From Phoronis australis (lineage: Eukaryota > Phoronida > Phoronidae), in NCBI GenBank assembly GCA_002633005.1, contig NMRA01000028.1, forward strand, positions 687,016-751,015: a stretch of 64,000 nt of DNA. The letters run 5' to 3'. The notes below the pieces were generated by a model. That model was given only the letters and a program-made list of their open reading frames with translations. It was not told where the DNA came from and ran no database searches. Every line of letters begins with the position of its first letter. Within the stretch, counting starts at the first letter, position 1. Positions 25,701-44,800 of the stretch are shown in pieces. Both the position numbers and the translations under genes were made by a program.

Positions 25701-26370
25701 ATTTTACCTTTTCCATTTTTTTAGAATTATGATCATTTGACCATTTTTCCATGAAATTGTCTGAAGTGATAATCTTTTCACAAATCTGGAGCTCAAAAAC
25801 AACCTCCGCTTTTTTCGAGGATTCTTGCTAGCAGATGCGTATATCAGGGTCACCATAGGCTCGAATTCGAACCCTTGGTTCCGTAACTCGGGCAGGGGAT
25901 TGACGGGTCTCGGTCAATTTGAACTTATGAAAAGCGACGATCTGCAAGTCGGTAGATTAGTTCAGTTTTTTACCGCCAGGTGATTCCTTATCCATTCAAC
26001 ATGGCGGTATTACTACCGAGTACCAGGAAATAGTGCGAGCAGAAATTTCATGATAAAATACTAAGGGAACGGGGTAGGAGAAATTTCTGTGTATAATTGG
26101 AAAGATAACATTGCGAGGAATCGAACGATACCAAAATCATATGTCTAAGTCATTGTCGTTGTATTGTAAACAATTACCGAGTGCTGCAGCTCCTGTATAG
26201 CCAGATGATGGGCTACGTGTTACCAACACGTTACAGAATACAAGTCATTACCTTTCTGCAATGTAAAGAGAGCCTACACCCAGACATTTGTCATTTATGA
26301 AAACTTCCGTCTTTGGTTCGCAGTGTCGTACGCCTTCTGTGGGGGGAGTTAAGTTTGAAAGAACGACCAT
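13746..26370 (-). CDS. CLNS1A: Methylosome subunit pICln (chloride conductance regulatory protein)
   Basis: Six exons in transcript order: 26252-26370, 19947-20083, 17710-17802, 16805-16879, 15042-15167 and 13746-13810. Their phases join exactly into 204 codons plus TGA. Family features in order: GSLYIAE; the PH-like domain strand [44 protein letters not shown]; an acidic stretch; [12 protein letters not shown]; and the conserved acidic tail [11 protein letters not shown]. In other animals pICln is cytoplasmic, binds Sm proteins and PRMT5, and delivers Sm rings to the SMN complex. The human protein is about 237 aa. The difference lies mainly in the acidic linker before TPQG, where a tyrosine-rich YTYEEG-type segment is absent. 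Intron 1 is over 6 kb and repeat-laden. The gene is convergent with the transporter. Confidence 0.95.
14563..14631. repeat. Hairpin repeat, copy 1
   Basis: Inverted arms TTGAGAACCAGTTT and AAACTGGTTCTCAA surround a core with 'aataacgggcat'. A related hairpin in the opposite orientation lies at 45326-45371, with its duplicate at 46658-46705. Confidence 0.6.
15624..15834 (+). CDS. Possible nested exon, unidentified protein
   Basis: Inside CLNS1A intron 4, on the opposite strand, an ATG opens 70 codons that end exactly at a consensus-like donor (CAAG then gtaaat). The peptide has ordinary composition ([20 protein letters not shown], then [18 protein letters not shown] and [16 protein letters not shown]). 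I do not recognise it, and no partner exon was found. The minus strand of the same bases is also open for 129 codons, which weakens the case. It could equally be part of a decayed mobile element. Confidence 0.25.
17481..17680 (+). repeat. 50-bp tandem array, four copies
   Basis: Exactly four 50-bp units (AACAATAAGTAAGCTCGTCA, RATAGGCCAAGTGTCTCT and GTGACTCTTG), differing by a few bases. The array ends 29 bp from CLNS1A exon 3, on the side of its splice donor, within intron 3. Confidence 0.95.
18746..18868 (+). repeat. Tandem duplication of about 70 bp
   Basis: Two adjacent copies sharing AAACACATGCTAATGATTGA and 'ctgaatac.ttgaactta', in CLNS1A intron 2. Confidence 0.8.
19652..19870 (-). repeat. 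Dispersed MITE-like repeat, copy 2
   Basis: Reverse-complement relative of 2314-2603. It has the same inverted ends (AATAAAAATTCTCCAATTT on the left, GAAGAATTTTTACCGT on the right) and shared interior phrases such as AAAATTCAATTTTTG. It lies about 75 bp from CLNS1A exon 2, in intron 2. Confidence 0.6.
20697..20795 (+). repeat. About 30-bp tandem repeat, three copies
   Basis: Units of the form 'gtgacttcacatccttgaca' plus 'gtgtcat', imperfect, with a short AT interruption before the last copy. Confidence 0.75.
21601..21890 (+). repeat. 60-bp tandem array
   Basis: Three near-identical 60-bp units (21601, 21661, 21721; each starting TTGGGTAGGRGTTCCMTCTA) and a diverged fourth after 21780. 60 is a multiple of 3, so several frames stay open and read repetitive peptides. 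These are not taken as genes. Confidence 0.95.
22490..22490. other. Single ambiguous base after a poly-C run
   Basis: One N follows a run of about a dozen C. It probably marks a sequencing or assembly break at the homopolymer. Unlike the Ns at 46540 and 52549, no flanking duplication is seen. Confidence 0.8.
22741..22908 (+). pseudogene. Decayed coding fragment, YPGK/WWPEKP-type domain
   Basis: One frame reads [20 protein letters not shown], then [14 protein letters not shown] and a TAG at 22906. A WWPEKP motif follows in a different frame at about 22884-22901, so one frame has slipped near 22880. The order 'YPGK ... VSFME ... FWWPEKP' resembles a short domain common in uncharacterised invertebrate and transposon-linked proteins. 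A K/E-rich coding-like stretch precedes it from about 22640. I take it as a broken, unspliced relic inside CLNS1A intron 1. Confidence 0.4.
24117..24236 (+). repeat. 16-17-bp tandem repeat
   Basis: About seven imperfect copies of AAAATGATCGCTAGTA. Confidence 0.85.
24714..24840 (+). repeat. Two tandem units with G-run/C-run hairpins
   Basis: Two copies of a ~55-bp phrase (GTGCACCATAGGGGGCTGGG ... TAGCCCCCC ... TTTTTCAGTG) about 70 bp apart. Each contains complementary G and C runs able to pair. It resembles the ends of small foldback elements. Confidence 0.6.
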
Positions 26371-28514
26371 TTCGGAAATGCTGGTGCCGCTGGCAATATA
26401 ATAGTCCAAAGCAAATAGATACAGAAGAAAATGAACGCTTTGAGAGAAAGCAAAACAATCGCACGTTTCTCGTTTCCGCATGAACCAGAAACGGAAGTAG
26501 ATAATTTATCCTTTCGAACAATTCCAAAAGTTTGCTCCGTCGACCGATAGGTTTCGTTGTCAGCACTCACAGGCCCACGGTTTACACTGATCGGATCACT
26601 GCACTACGTGTATGAACCGGGATTTTTTGTTGACAAGCCCATGGGCGTGTATTCGGAAAAGGGGTGCGTGTAAACGGAAATCATAGTTTTCCTGAGCTTT
26701 GACATTTTTTACTTAAAACTGTGTTTTTAAATTTCATGTTAATAAATGAATAGTTCGCCACGTTCGTTCTTGTAAAGTGGTAAATGCTCCTCAATACTGA
26801 ACTTTTTTGTTACAAAAAGTTGAAGCTCATGAGTGGGCTTCTAAGAAGAAATTTTCCGAATAAACCCACACTATCTGTAGTGGACACTCGACATAGAACA
26901 TAGTAATTGTAACTAAACCAAGGGGCATTTTTTATTCGGCAAATTTTAATTTCGGAATAAAATAACGCCCATTGGCGTTTCATCGGGTGGGGCTTAACCT
27001 GGTTCCCGGGCCTCACAAGCTGACGTCACGGATTGCAACCAACCTCGAGGGTCTGTGCAGGAGACTAGGGTGGGGCTTATCTACGGAAAATCCCGGTAAT
27101 AAAACATGTTTCTTACATGTTATTGAGCATGCCATCATATACTACAGATGGTGCCCATCACTGTTCCTAAGGGCTGAGTGACTGTGTGACAAGCGTCTTA
27201 GTTGAGAAAATTATAACCCTTCAGTGAAGTTCTGCCGGGGCGCATATAGATCAGATTGAACATTGGGTGCATTGATCCCCGGCCAATGTCCGTCTCAAAG
27301 CTCATCGCAAAATAATTACCCCGTTTCAAAATTAGTGTCGAACGCCAACACCACAAATTGTTAAACGGGTTTTTAACTTGAAAGAAATTGAAGACATTTA
27401 GAAAATAGGTCTCCACAACTCGTCTCTTTAAAGGAGCACCGTGTCGCTCCACCGCTGGCAAAGAATGTTGTGGTGTATTGCCGCTGAATATGACTACTAG
27501 TCAGAACCAGACTGGTTGACTAATTTATAAACTCCGTGTTGAGCGCTTTTCGTTTTTTCAGACAACATAAAATACGCTGTATATCATAGCCAATCTATAT
27601 GTTGCTCGTCACAGCCACCACGTCTCTCGAGAAATGAATAACCAGTGTATGGAAAATAAAATGCATGTGAAGTTCAAATGTTTCTCTGATTTTAAGCTGA
27701 CAAGTAAAGCTACAGAACAAATAAACGAAAACGTTCACTTGCACAAACATATCATGATACTGGGCGCAGATAACGTGTTTGCACCGGAAAATAGTTTTCA
27801 CCCAGGATTCACAGGATGAGCAAAGACAACTTCAACAACAAACCTATGCCACCAATGTCTCCAAGGAACTGGAAAAGGTGCTGACTTTCAAGTTAGGCAC
27901 CAGCTTCAACAGACAACAATGAAATTTAAGATGTGACCAGAAGCATACTTCATCTATTCAAATACTGTTGCCGGGGATAAAAACTTTTCTAATCAACAAC
28001 TGGGCATTGGGAAGAGCAATCCACTAATTTGCACGCTAGGGACGCCTGTACCAGTAATTTTGTACCCCTTCTATAAAAACTGCTGTCCTAGAAACAATCA
28101 AATTCCAGTAGAGCTTACTTAAAAGCATGCTGATTTGTAAGTATATGAAAACAATATGAAAGCAACCCATCAATAGAGCTTCCTCAAATTTTTGGAGGGT
28201 GAAGAAAGGATAACAGTATGTTTAAGTAACAGTCTCTGTACATGCAGTTTGTAACCTGAACTCAGGTTGAAAGCTGGAATCTACGACCAGAAAACGTAAA
28301 ACAGGATTGCTACTTTAAATCCCATATTCTGAAAAAGCTGAGAGCATTTGCAAGTTGAGGAAGGGGATAAATAAAGCCATGAGAACAAGCAATAGAAACT
28401 CCATTTGTTACTAAGACAAGTAAAGAGGCCCAGTCACCTTATGTTGACTTCACAATTTTAGTGAATGTAGGCTATTAAACATATGTGTGCTACAGAATGA
28501 ATAAAATTCAGATC
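26371..28514. other. Intergenic region between CLNS1A and the UGDH 3' end
   Basis: This is the upstream (promoter) side of CLNS1A, whose ATG is at 26368-26370 on the minus strand. No exon with consistent splice sites or recognisable protein was found. The sequence turns AT-rich beyond about 27480. Confidence 0.5.
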
Positions 28515-28520
28515 TTTATT
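28515..28520 (-). terminator. Polyadenylation signal of UGDH
   Basis: TTTATT on the plus strand (AATAAA on the transcript) lies about 1.0 kb past the UGDH stop codon. It makes 28515-29563 the probable 3' UTR, which has no coding potential. Confidence 0.45.
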
Positions 28521-29563
28521 CTACATCATAACAATATTGAAGAGTAAAACAGATAATGGTATTAGACACGTTCTGCTAGGTACCCCAAATTAACATACAC
28601 TGGATACTAAAATAATAATGTAAGATACACCTGGACAAGTACAATAGTACTCACTAACTGTTCAATTTCAGTGAAAAAATAGCACCACTAAAATAAATCA
28701 GGCCCGGAACAGGGCACGTGAAACTCTAAAAGATCACGACCTCACTGTTATTTAAAGGCCATCACAAAATCGGTAACATTTCAGTCAGCCAAGAACAATT
28801 CTGAACAACTTCATCGAGTCAAAATGATTTGATCAAGTAATCTGAAAAATCAGATCCTTCAACAGCCCAACGTTTACAACAGCATTTCTATAAGAGACCT
28901 TGGCTAAAAAATCATTATTATTAAGAAAACTGACGATATAAACACAAATTCTGCACCGCAAATAAAGGAGATCGGGAGAAAAAAACAGTCTAAATCTCAG
29001 TCAAACCAACAAGAAAAATACGAACCAGTGTTGATTTCATAGTTGGTCACAAAGAATTACTACCACGACTATGGAAGGATGTAAATATTAAAAATTGTGT
29101 ACTAACATAACAAAGAAACTACCTCAATAATTCAATCTATAAATGAAAACTAATATTAAACATTAGCTAAACACGGCATTGAATATTGCTTTTAATTAAA
29201 ACATCTAATACCCAGAAACTTAATAATTTCTCTTGGATAACAGCCTTTAATTAAGACCAATGTTTATAAATTTGGCCACAACCAAGACGACAAACTGGAA
29301 AAAGTCATTTACCAAATATTTACACCAAAGTCATAAAACCATGAGAGACCCAGTTGATACTGGGGACCTAGCAGTTGTTTACTTCAGTCTAACTGTTCCT
29401 AGGCTTCTATTAGAAACTAGCTTCTTTTAAAAATCCAGCTTTTGTTACAAGCTTAAGAGTATGCCCAATTGGCAGAGTGGTACAAATTAATAATTTCTTA
29501 GCTATAACAGCTTTTAACTTTGACTAGCAGTGGTTGGCACTTCGATGTGGCGCCCTCTGGTGG

Positions 29564-38697
<9,134 letters not shown>

Positions 38698-39694
38698 TAC
38701 CAAGTTGATGGAGTACTAACTACAATACAAGAAAGCAAAATGGACTCAAAGGAAAGACGATGGTAACAACAAAATAAATGATACATAACACATGCGTTCT
38801 AGAAACTGATCAAAGATTCTGAAGTCACTAAAATGAAATTTGTGGTGAGTCTACAAGGGGTTAATTTCGTGGTGCAAGTTACTGAGCTACTGGATACAAA
38901 ACAAATTTTTTAAAATTTAAATTTATACAGTACTGGGAGGTCCTGTATTTTGGGCAGCCATGGTGTATGTAACTATGATACATTACATGAGACAACCCAT
39001 AAATATGTTAATGTAGTGTTCCATTCCATGCATACTCATCCATGTTAGGCCCGTATATAGATTATTTTATCTTACTTTGAAGAAAGACATTTTTTACCTG
39101 AAAGTGTGATAAGTAAATTTAGGTAAAAAATTGATTTTGAGTCTATATGGTGAAAAACGAAAAAAAATTAGTAGGCATGTACAGAAATAAATACTTGGCT
39201 GGTCCCAATCCATATGGTTTATGCATCTAAAAAGTAACAAATACGATTTAACACAAGGCCAGTGCTACACATCCAATGCATAGAGACGTTAGCAATCACC
39301 CAATATTAACCATGTATATATAAAACAGATGTCTACAAACATTCCAATACCTGCGTATGATCTCATCCTCATTTGGGCGAGTGAACGAGACTACAGGGAG
39401 GGGGGGGAGAGAGACAACTGAAAACAAAAGACAATTATGAATTATAGACAGTGAACACCGTCTCTAAACAGGCCAGTACAGATCCGATAGCCGAACGAAT
39501 GTGCGTCAGGAAGTGGGGGTTCTTGGTGAGTCGGTGGCTGTTAAAACGTTAACATTATAAATTGACGTTGAGGACCGTTGACGACAGCCACGAGAATCAC
39601 ACTCACGACACAGGCCGAGAACAAGTTGACCACGCTTGCCCAAGAGAAGAAAAAAAACGCAAGTGGTGAGAGGGAAAAGTCATTTTATACTCAC

Positions 39695-39790
39695 CAGTCC
39701 ACAATTCTGCAATCGTGTTAACAGAACTTGTACACGTAGTGAAGTGAACTAAACTGGAACAGCAAAAGGCGGAAACTGCCACTCCACCCT
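39695..39790 (-). other. Putative non-coding first exon of UGDH
   Basis: On the minus strand a good donor (GACTG then gtgagt) ends at 39695, about 1 kb upstream of the acceptor at 38720 that opens the ATG exon. The upstream limit is a guess. Confidence 0.35.
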
Positions 39791-39799
39791 AAGTCTCCA

Positions 39800-41170
39800 G
39801 CCCTCTTTTGTTATGAATTGTTTACTGTCCCACAGCAATCGGAAATGTTTGACGGAAAGGTCACATTTGGACTATACCATTACGGGTTGAAGGGGTAATG
39901 ATACATCATGTGTGAACAGCGCCAATGCGCTGTATACACCAGTTATATACTCGCTCATCTCATAGCGTGTCGCGTCCTGACATCGGCGAAAACAGCAATA
40001 TTGCAGAGGCGGATCTACAGGGGGGGGGTTCAGGGGGTTTAAACCCCCCGTCGGGACAGGATTAAAAATAAAAACTGGAAAAAAATCGCCAGAAAAACGA
40101 AATTAGCTACTAAAAATCCCAAAAAAATCTTACACGGGAGGAGGGAAACCCTCTCGCGACCTTCCTGCTCCTCGGCGCTACGCGCCTCGGATTCTCTCGA
40201 ATCCTAAACCCCCCCTTACTGAAATCGTAGATCTGCCACTGTATTGAGTCATTACTTTGGTTTTTGTAGCGTTGAAAATGGTCATTGGAGAATCCAGTCA
40301 AACATTTCTCCAAAGTCAGTAAATATAAAAACATTCAAGCAACATTATTTAATGAGTCATACCGGTAAGGTTAATTTGAATAGCGTTATATGAAACCGTA
40401 AACATGTTTATTTTCATTACCATCATTTTTTGTTTGGAAATTGGGGAAAAAGAGATGCTAGGCGACTGCCTCCTCTGAGAACACCATAGTCTTGTCCTCA
40501 TGACAGCCAATTCCGTGGATTACTTAATGATCTAAAATAATTTGTAGATGACTGTAGGCGAGTACTCATCACGGATAGGAACAATTTCTAAATTACTACC
40601 TCTTTATATTTGCGTTTTTCATAGTTGTCAAAAAGTCATGTTCAGTGTCAATCAAAAGTGATCATTTTGTTTGTTCCACCAAAGGGTAGTACCCACGACC
40701 CATGACCATACCAACTCAAAGTCAATAGGTCAGTCATCACCGTTCAGGAGCATTCTCTGCACCAAGTTTGAGAATCATCTGCAGAGATCTCGTTGTTGAT
40801 CAAATAAGATTTTTGTCACGAAGAACAATGTAATCTTGTTTGACATATGTAGTGACATCAGAATGAATTGGGGTTGTCTACAGGTCAGGATAAACCACTG
40901 CACTAAGTTTAAGAATTGTATCCTGTTGTTAAATTGATCCAGTTGTATATAAACAGAATGTGCAAAGCAATATGCCCCTTACGGAGATAATTCTAATTCC
41001 ATGCAACTTGAAAAAATTGTCATGTTGAAAGAGCATCATATGAGAACAGCATTTTGTGTTTTTAATAGAAATGTTGCAGAAAGAGTAATTTTAATACAAA
41101 GCCAGCTTGGTGACTTCTCAGTCTGTATGAGATTTAAGTAACAAACAATGTTTAAAATCACACTACAAAA
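39800..41170. other. Intergenic region between UGDH and the CDC20 3' end
   Basis: Contains the MITE at 40004-40241. The remainder is AT-rich with no exon or RNA gene that I can support. Confidence 0.5.
40004..40241. mobile_element. hAT-like MITE
   Basis: Ends CAGAGGCGGATCTAC and the complement of GTAGATCTGCCACTG match over 13 of 15 positions and are flanked by TATTG (39999-40003 and 40242-40246). Runs of G follow the left end and runs of C precede the right end. 238 bp, no coding capacity. Confidence 0.7.
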
Positions 41171-41176
41171 TTTATT
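41171..41176 (-). terminator. Polyadenylation signal of CDC20
   Basis: TTTATT on the plus strand (AATAAA on the transcript), 695 bp past the CDC20 stop codon. Confidence 0.45.
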
Positions 41177-41796
41177 TTACATTTTGAACAAAATAACAAA
41201 AACACAAACATGGCAAAGTACAAAAATGGAAAACCACAATAAAATAATAGTCAGACCATTCGAGTAACTTGTAAACAAGCAGTGAAACAATCATAACACA
41301 GAAAATTAAAATCATTGACTTCGTTTTAACAATTAAATTACATGTGTTCTAAAGATAAACATACACACCCTCATCAGTTATTAATGAAATTTTCAAGCTT
41401 TTTCAAGCCACATCAAGCTTTACTGAGCCAAGTTCAAGACATGCATGTCTAAAATAACATTTAAACATTAAATAGGCACTAACACATGCACGCACATTTA
41501 TGTCAAGATTTTACAATATTAGGAATGAGAAAATAAGAATGATTAACAAATGAAGTTGACATCTATTCTGGTTTTCTAACTGACGCACCGCTAGGATTCA
41601 TCACAGAAACGGGGTGCATCTGCAACTACTGAAAGATTGAGATTCAAAGACGAGTTATTCTCACACTTATAAGTTATGCTTTATAACATATTCATCAAAC
41701 AGTCAGAAAGGTATAAAACAAACACTGTAGTAGCAAATGTATAAACCAGTCGGTGTCTTGGTCAGTGTATTTTCATTGCATTGAACTGCTTGGATT

Positions 41797-41858
41797 GCAC
41801 AAAGGACCAGGTCTATTGCACAAAGGACCAGGTCTATTGCACAAAGGACCAGGTCACG
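41797..41858 (+). repeat. 21-bp triplicate in the CDC20 3' UTR
   Basis: Three exact tandem copies of GCACAAAGGACCAGGTCTAT plus one base, starting about 15 bp past the CDC20 stop codon. Confidence 0.9.
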
Positions 41859-41870
41859 CTTGTTCAGCTC

Positions 41871-44800
41871 CTATCTAATTCCACCTCTGTGAAGCATTGA
41901 AAGGCTCGACGAGTCTTTGGCTTTAGCAACTTGGCCCTTCTTTGACTTGTCTGTTGCGAAACATTTCCAGAGTCGAATAGTTTCATCAGCTGCAGCACTA
42001 GCCACAGTACTGCCATCTGGGGACATTTTCAGAGACAAAACACGCGAAGTGTGACCTAAAAAATAGAGAGAAAGTAAGAGTGGTATAATTAAAAAGAAAG
42101 TGCCTGAAGGTGGCATTGCGTGAGTATATCTAAACTACAATATTATGTTGGCACATATTTCAATGGCAAGTCTTGATTGGCTCACGAAATCCCAGCTTCT
42201 AATATACAAACTCACACTCACCTCAAACTTAACCAATCACACTGCATGATACAAGTTCAACTTTATCTAAAGTGTACCAAATCAATTGAGTTGACATTTG
42301 AGTTCGCATATTAAAGGCTTGGCCCAAGTGCACAAACTAGCCAACTGAATAACAGGTGAAACTAGAGCCTGTCTGTTAACTGTAGTGGAAATAAGATGGA
42401 CCCAGAGTCTGTCTCCTAACTATAGTGGAAATAAGGTGAAGCCAGAGTCTGTCTGCTAACTATAATAGATAGAAGATGGAATCTGAGTCTCTGCTAACTG
42501 TAGTGGATAACAAATGGAGCCAGAGTCTGCCTACTAACTGTAGTGGACAACAGGGCCAAAGTGCTAACTCTCAGCTGTCAGCTGGCCTGCACTCATGCTT
42601 GATCAGCACATCAGTGCCAGGTCCAGGGACAAAAGACCTTTAATACTAGAGAATTGACTCAAAAACCGACCATTCACATTGCCTTCAAAGGGCATCAAGT
42701 GATTCTTAAATTTTCAAGCCATGTCTTCATTACATAAGTTTGACAGTTTGGTGGTCTCGGGGCCCAAGTCAGCATGGCACAAGGCAGGCATGACTTACCA
42801 GTGAGGTCAGTGACCTTGTTCATATTGGGGTACTTCCAGATGGAAAGCTGGTTCTGTGAGTAACCATGGCCAGAGATTAGTTCTTTGTGTTCCTTTGACC
42901 ACAGTATGGCACAGACCTGGGACAGCATAGACAAAGATGATGGAAATCAGAAAGTGGAGGGTCCTAAAAACCACGTACATGTGATGACAGCTCAAGTTTG
43001 ATTGCCCGACTGTCAAATTTAAACACTTCAAATTCGAAATTGCCATACATTTGCTGTTTCCATTGCATTTTGCAGTTGATCACTTATTTAGATGGGCTTT
43101 TTGATGGCAAATTAGGTTTTATTTATTTTAGATTTGTCAACCACACAATGCTCAATTGATCGAACATGTTATGAATCTCAACCACATACCTCCACCGGCT
43201 GTTGACTTATGACTATTAGTCTTTGTTTAAGTTCTAGCAAGTCACCTGTGAGTTTGTATCCACACTCTGTACAACAGCACCAGTGTTAATGTTCCAGAAA
43301 CGAATGTGACGATCAGCTGTACCTCCACCACTGGCCAATAGGGTGGGCTGCCAAGGACACCAGGAGAGAGCCTGTTGCAATACGAGACATTTGAATTTGG
43401 TAAAGTCTATTTCCAGAAAGAATTTGACTTATCATGGCCTCAGTGGTTACATAACAGTGTCATCACACCATTACAATGTTGGACAATCCAAAGATAAAAT
43501 TCATCCAGAGAAAAATTTTTCAAGTACATCAAACCTGTTTACCTGCATACACCAACTTCCCTTTACGTTTCAACTTTAGGAGAATTCCCCGACTTACAAG
43601 TGGTATATACAGTGTTCTCCTCGTGCATCTCAAATTATGATCACCCTGCTCCGGTCTCAATAACTTCCACACTCACATCCCGCTACAGTACAGAATCATG
43701 TTTTGAGTAAATAATGTTCTTGTTTCATTACTGAATTTGTAAAATTTCTTGCCACTACATGATGAATACTGCGCAATGTAAACATTTCTGTACTATTTTT
43801 GCACAAACTAAAGATAAGTACACAAGTACATTATGGTTTATGTGAATGGATGTCCAATTAGATTTCACATCTCAGATGGTATTTTTGGGACATCGAGTGG
43901 TCCAGAAACCCACCTGTGTAAATCATAATATAATAGAGAACACAATAGACTATTACGTATCTTGAGTCCTTACTAAGGTGTGCCAAACATAATTTGGAGT
44001 TTGAAGATTAGAACCCAGGCTCTGTTTAGATTATTGGCACAACTTGACCACTTCGCAACTGTCTCACCTTGACTGCTGCCTGGTGGTGGGTGAATGTGTG
44101 CAGCGGCATGACCTCTGACCCCAGTGTGTTGTCCCAGATGTTGAGGAGGTTATCATTGCCACCACTGGCCAGGTAGCGTCCATCAGGGGACCATGCCAGG
44201 CCACACACCTCCTGTGAATGTGCTGACAGTGTACACACATGGTGGTTAGCGACACGGACGTCATGGTGGTGGACAGTGCCAGACCTTGAACCACTGGAAA
44301 GTACGGTCAACATGGGAACACAGGCAACAGTTAGGGACAGAGTCTGAGGTGAACCTTGAAAACACAGGCAAAAGTTGGAGACAGTGAGGGCATGAGAGCT
44401 TCTTTTTCACTAAAAGTTATCTAATAGTGTACTGAAAAGTAGGGACGAAAAGCAATTGCATTAGACCCATTCACATGCACACGCTCACCGTGTAAATACC
44501 CGCGTAAATACTTGTTAACTCACTATTCTCCATTAGCATTATTCTTACTTGCATGTGAATGCTCAGAATATCACTTTTCTGCTGTGTGGGTAAATTACTG
44601 CTAACAACTGTGTTATTTCAGATACGCCGTGAACATCAAACAAAACAATTTTGCTACGGAAATCCTCACTTCACGCTAGCCACATTTCCGAGGAGTGGAC
44701 TGAAAAATCCACGCGCTTCTTGATCTTTTTGTTGAGCAAGTCCCAAGTCTCTGAAGGGCTGTCCAGAACAAGGATGGATAGTGTGATGTATGCCCAATGG

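Larger units (their letters stand above)
20084..26251 (-). other. CLNS1A intron 1 (about 6.2 kb)
   Basis: Bounded by the donor at 26251 and the acceptor at 20084. Contents I can name: short tandem repeats at 20697-20795, the 60-bp array at 21601-21890, the single-N join at 22490, a decayed coding fragment at 22741-22908, a 16-17-bp repeat at 24117-24236 and paired C/G-rich units at 24714-24840. The rest is AT-rich with no supported gene. Confidence 0.7.
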
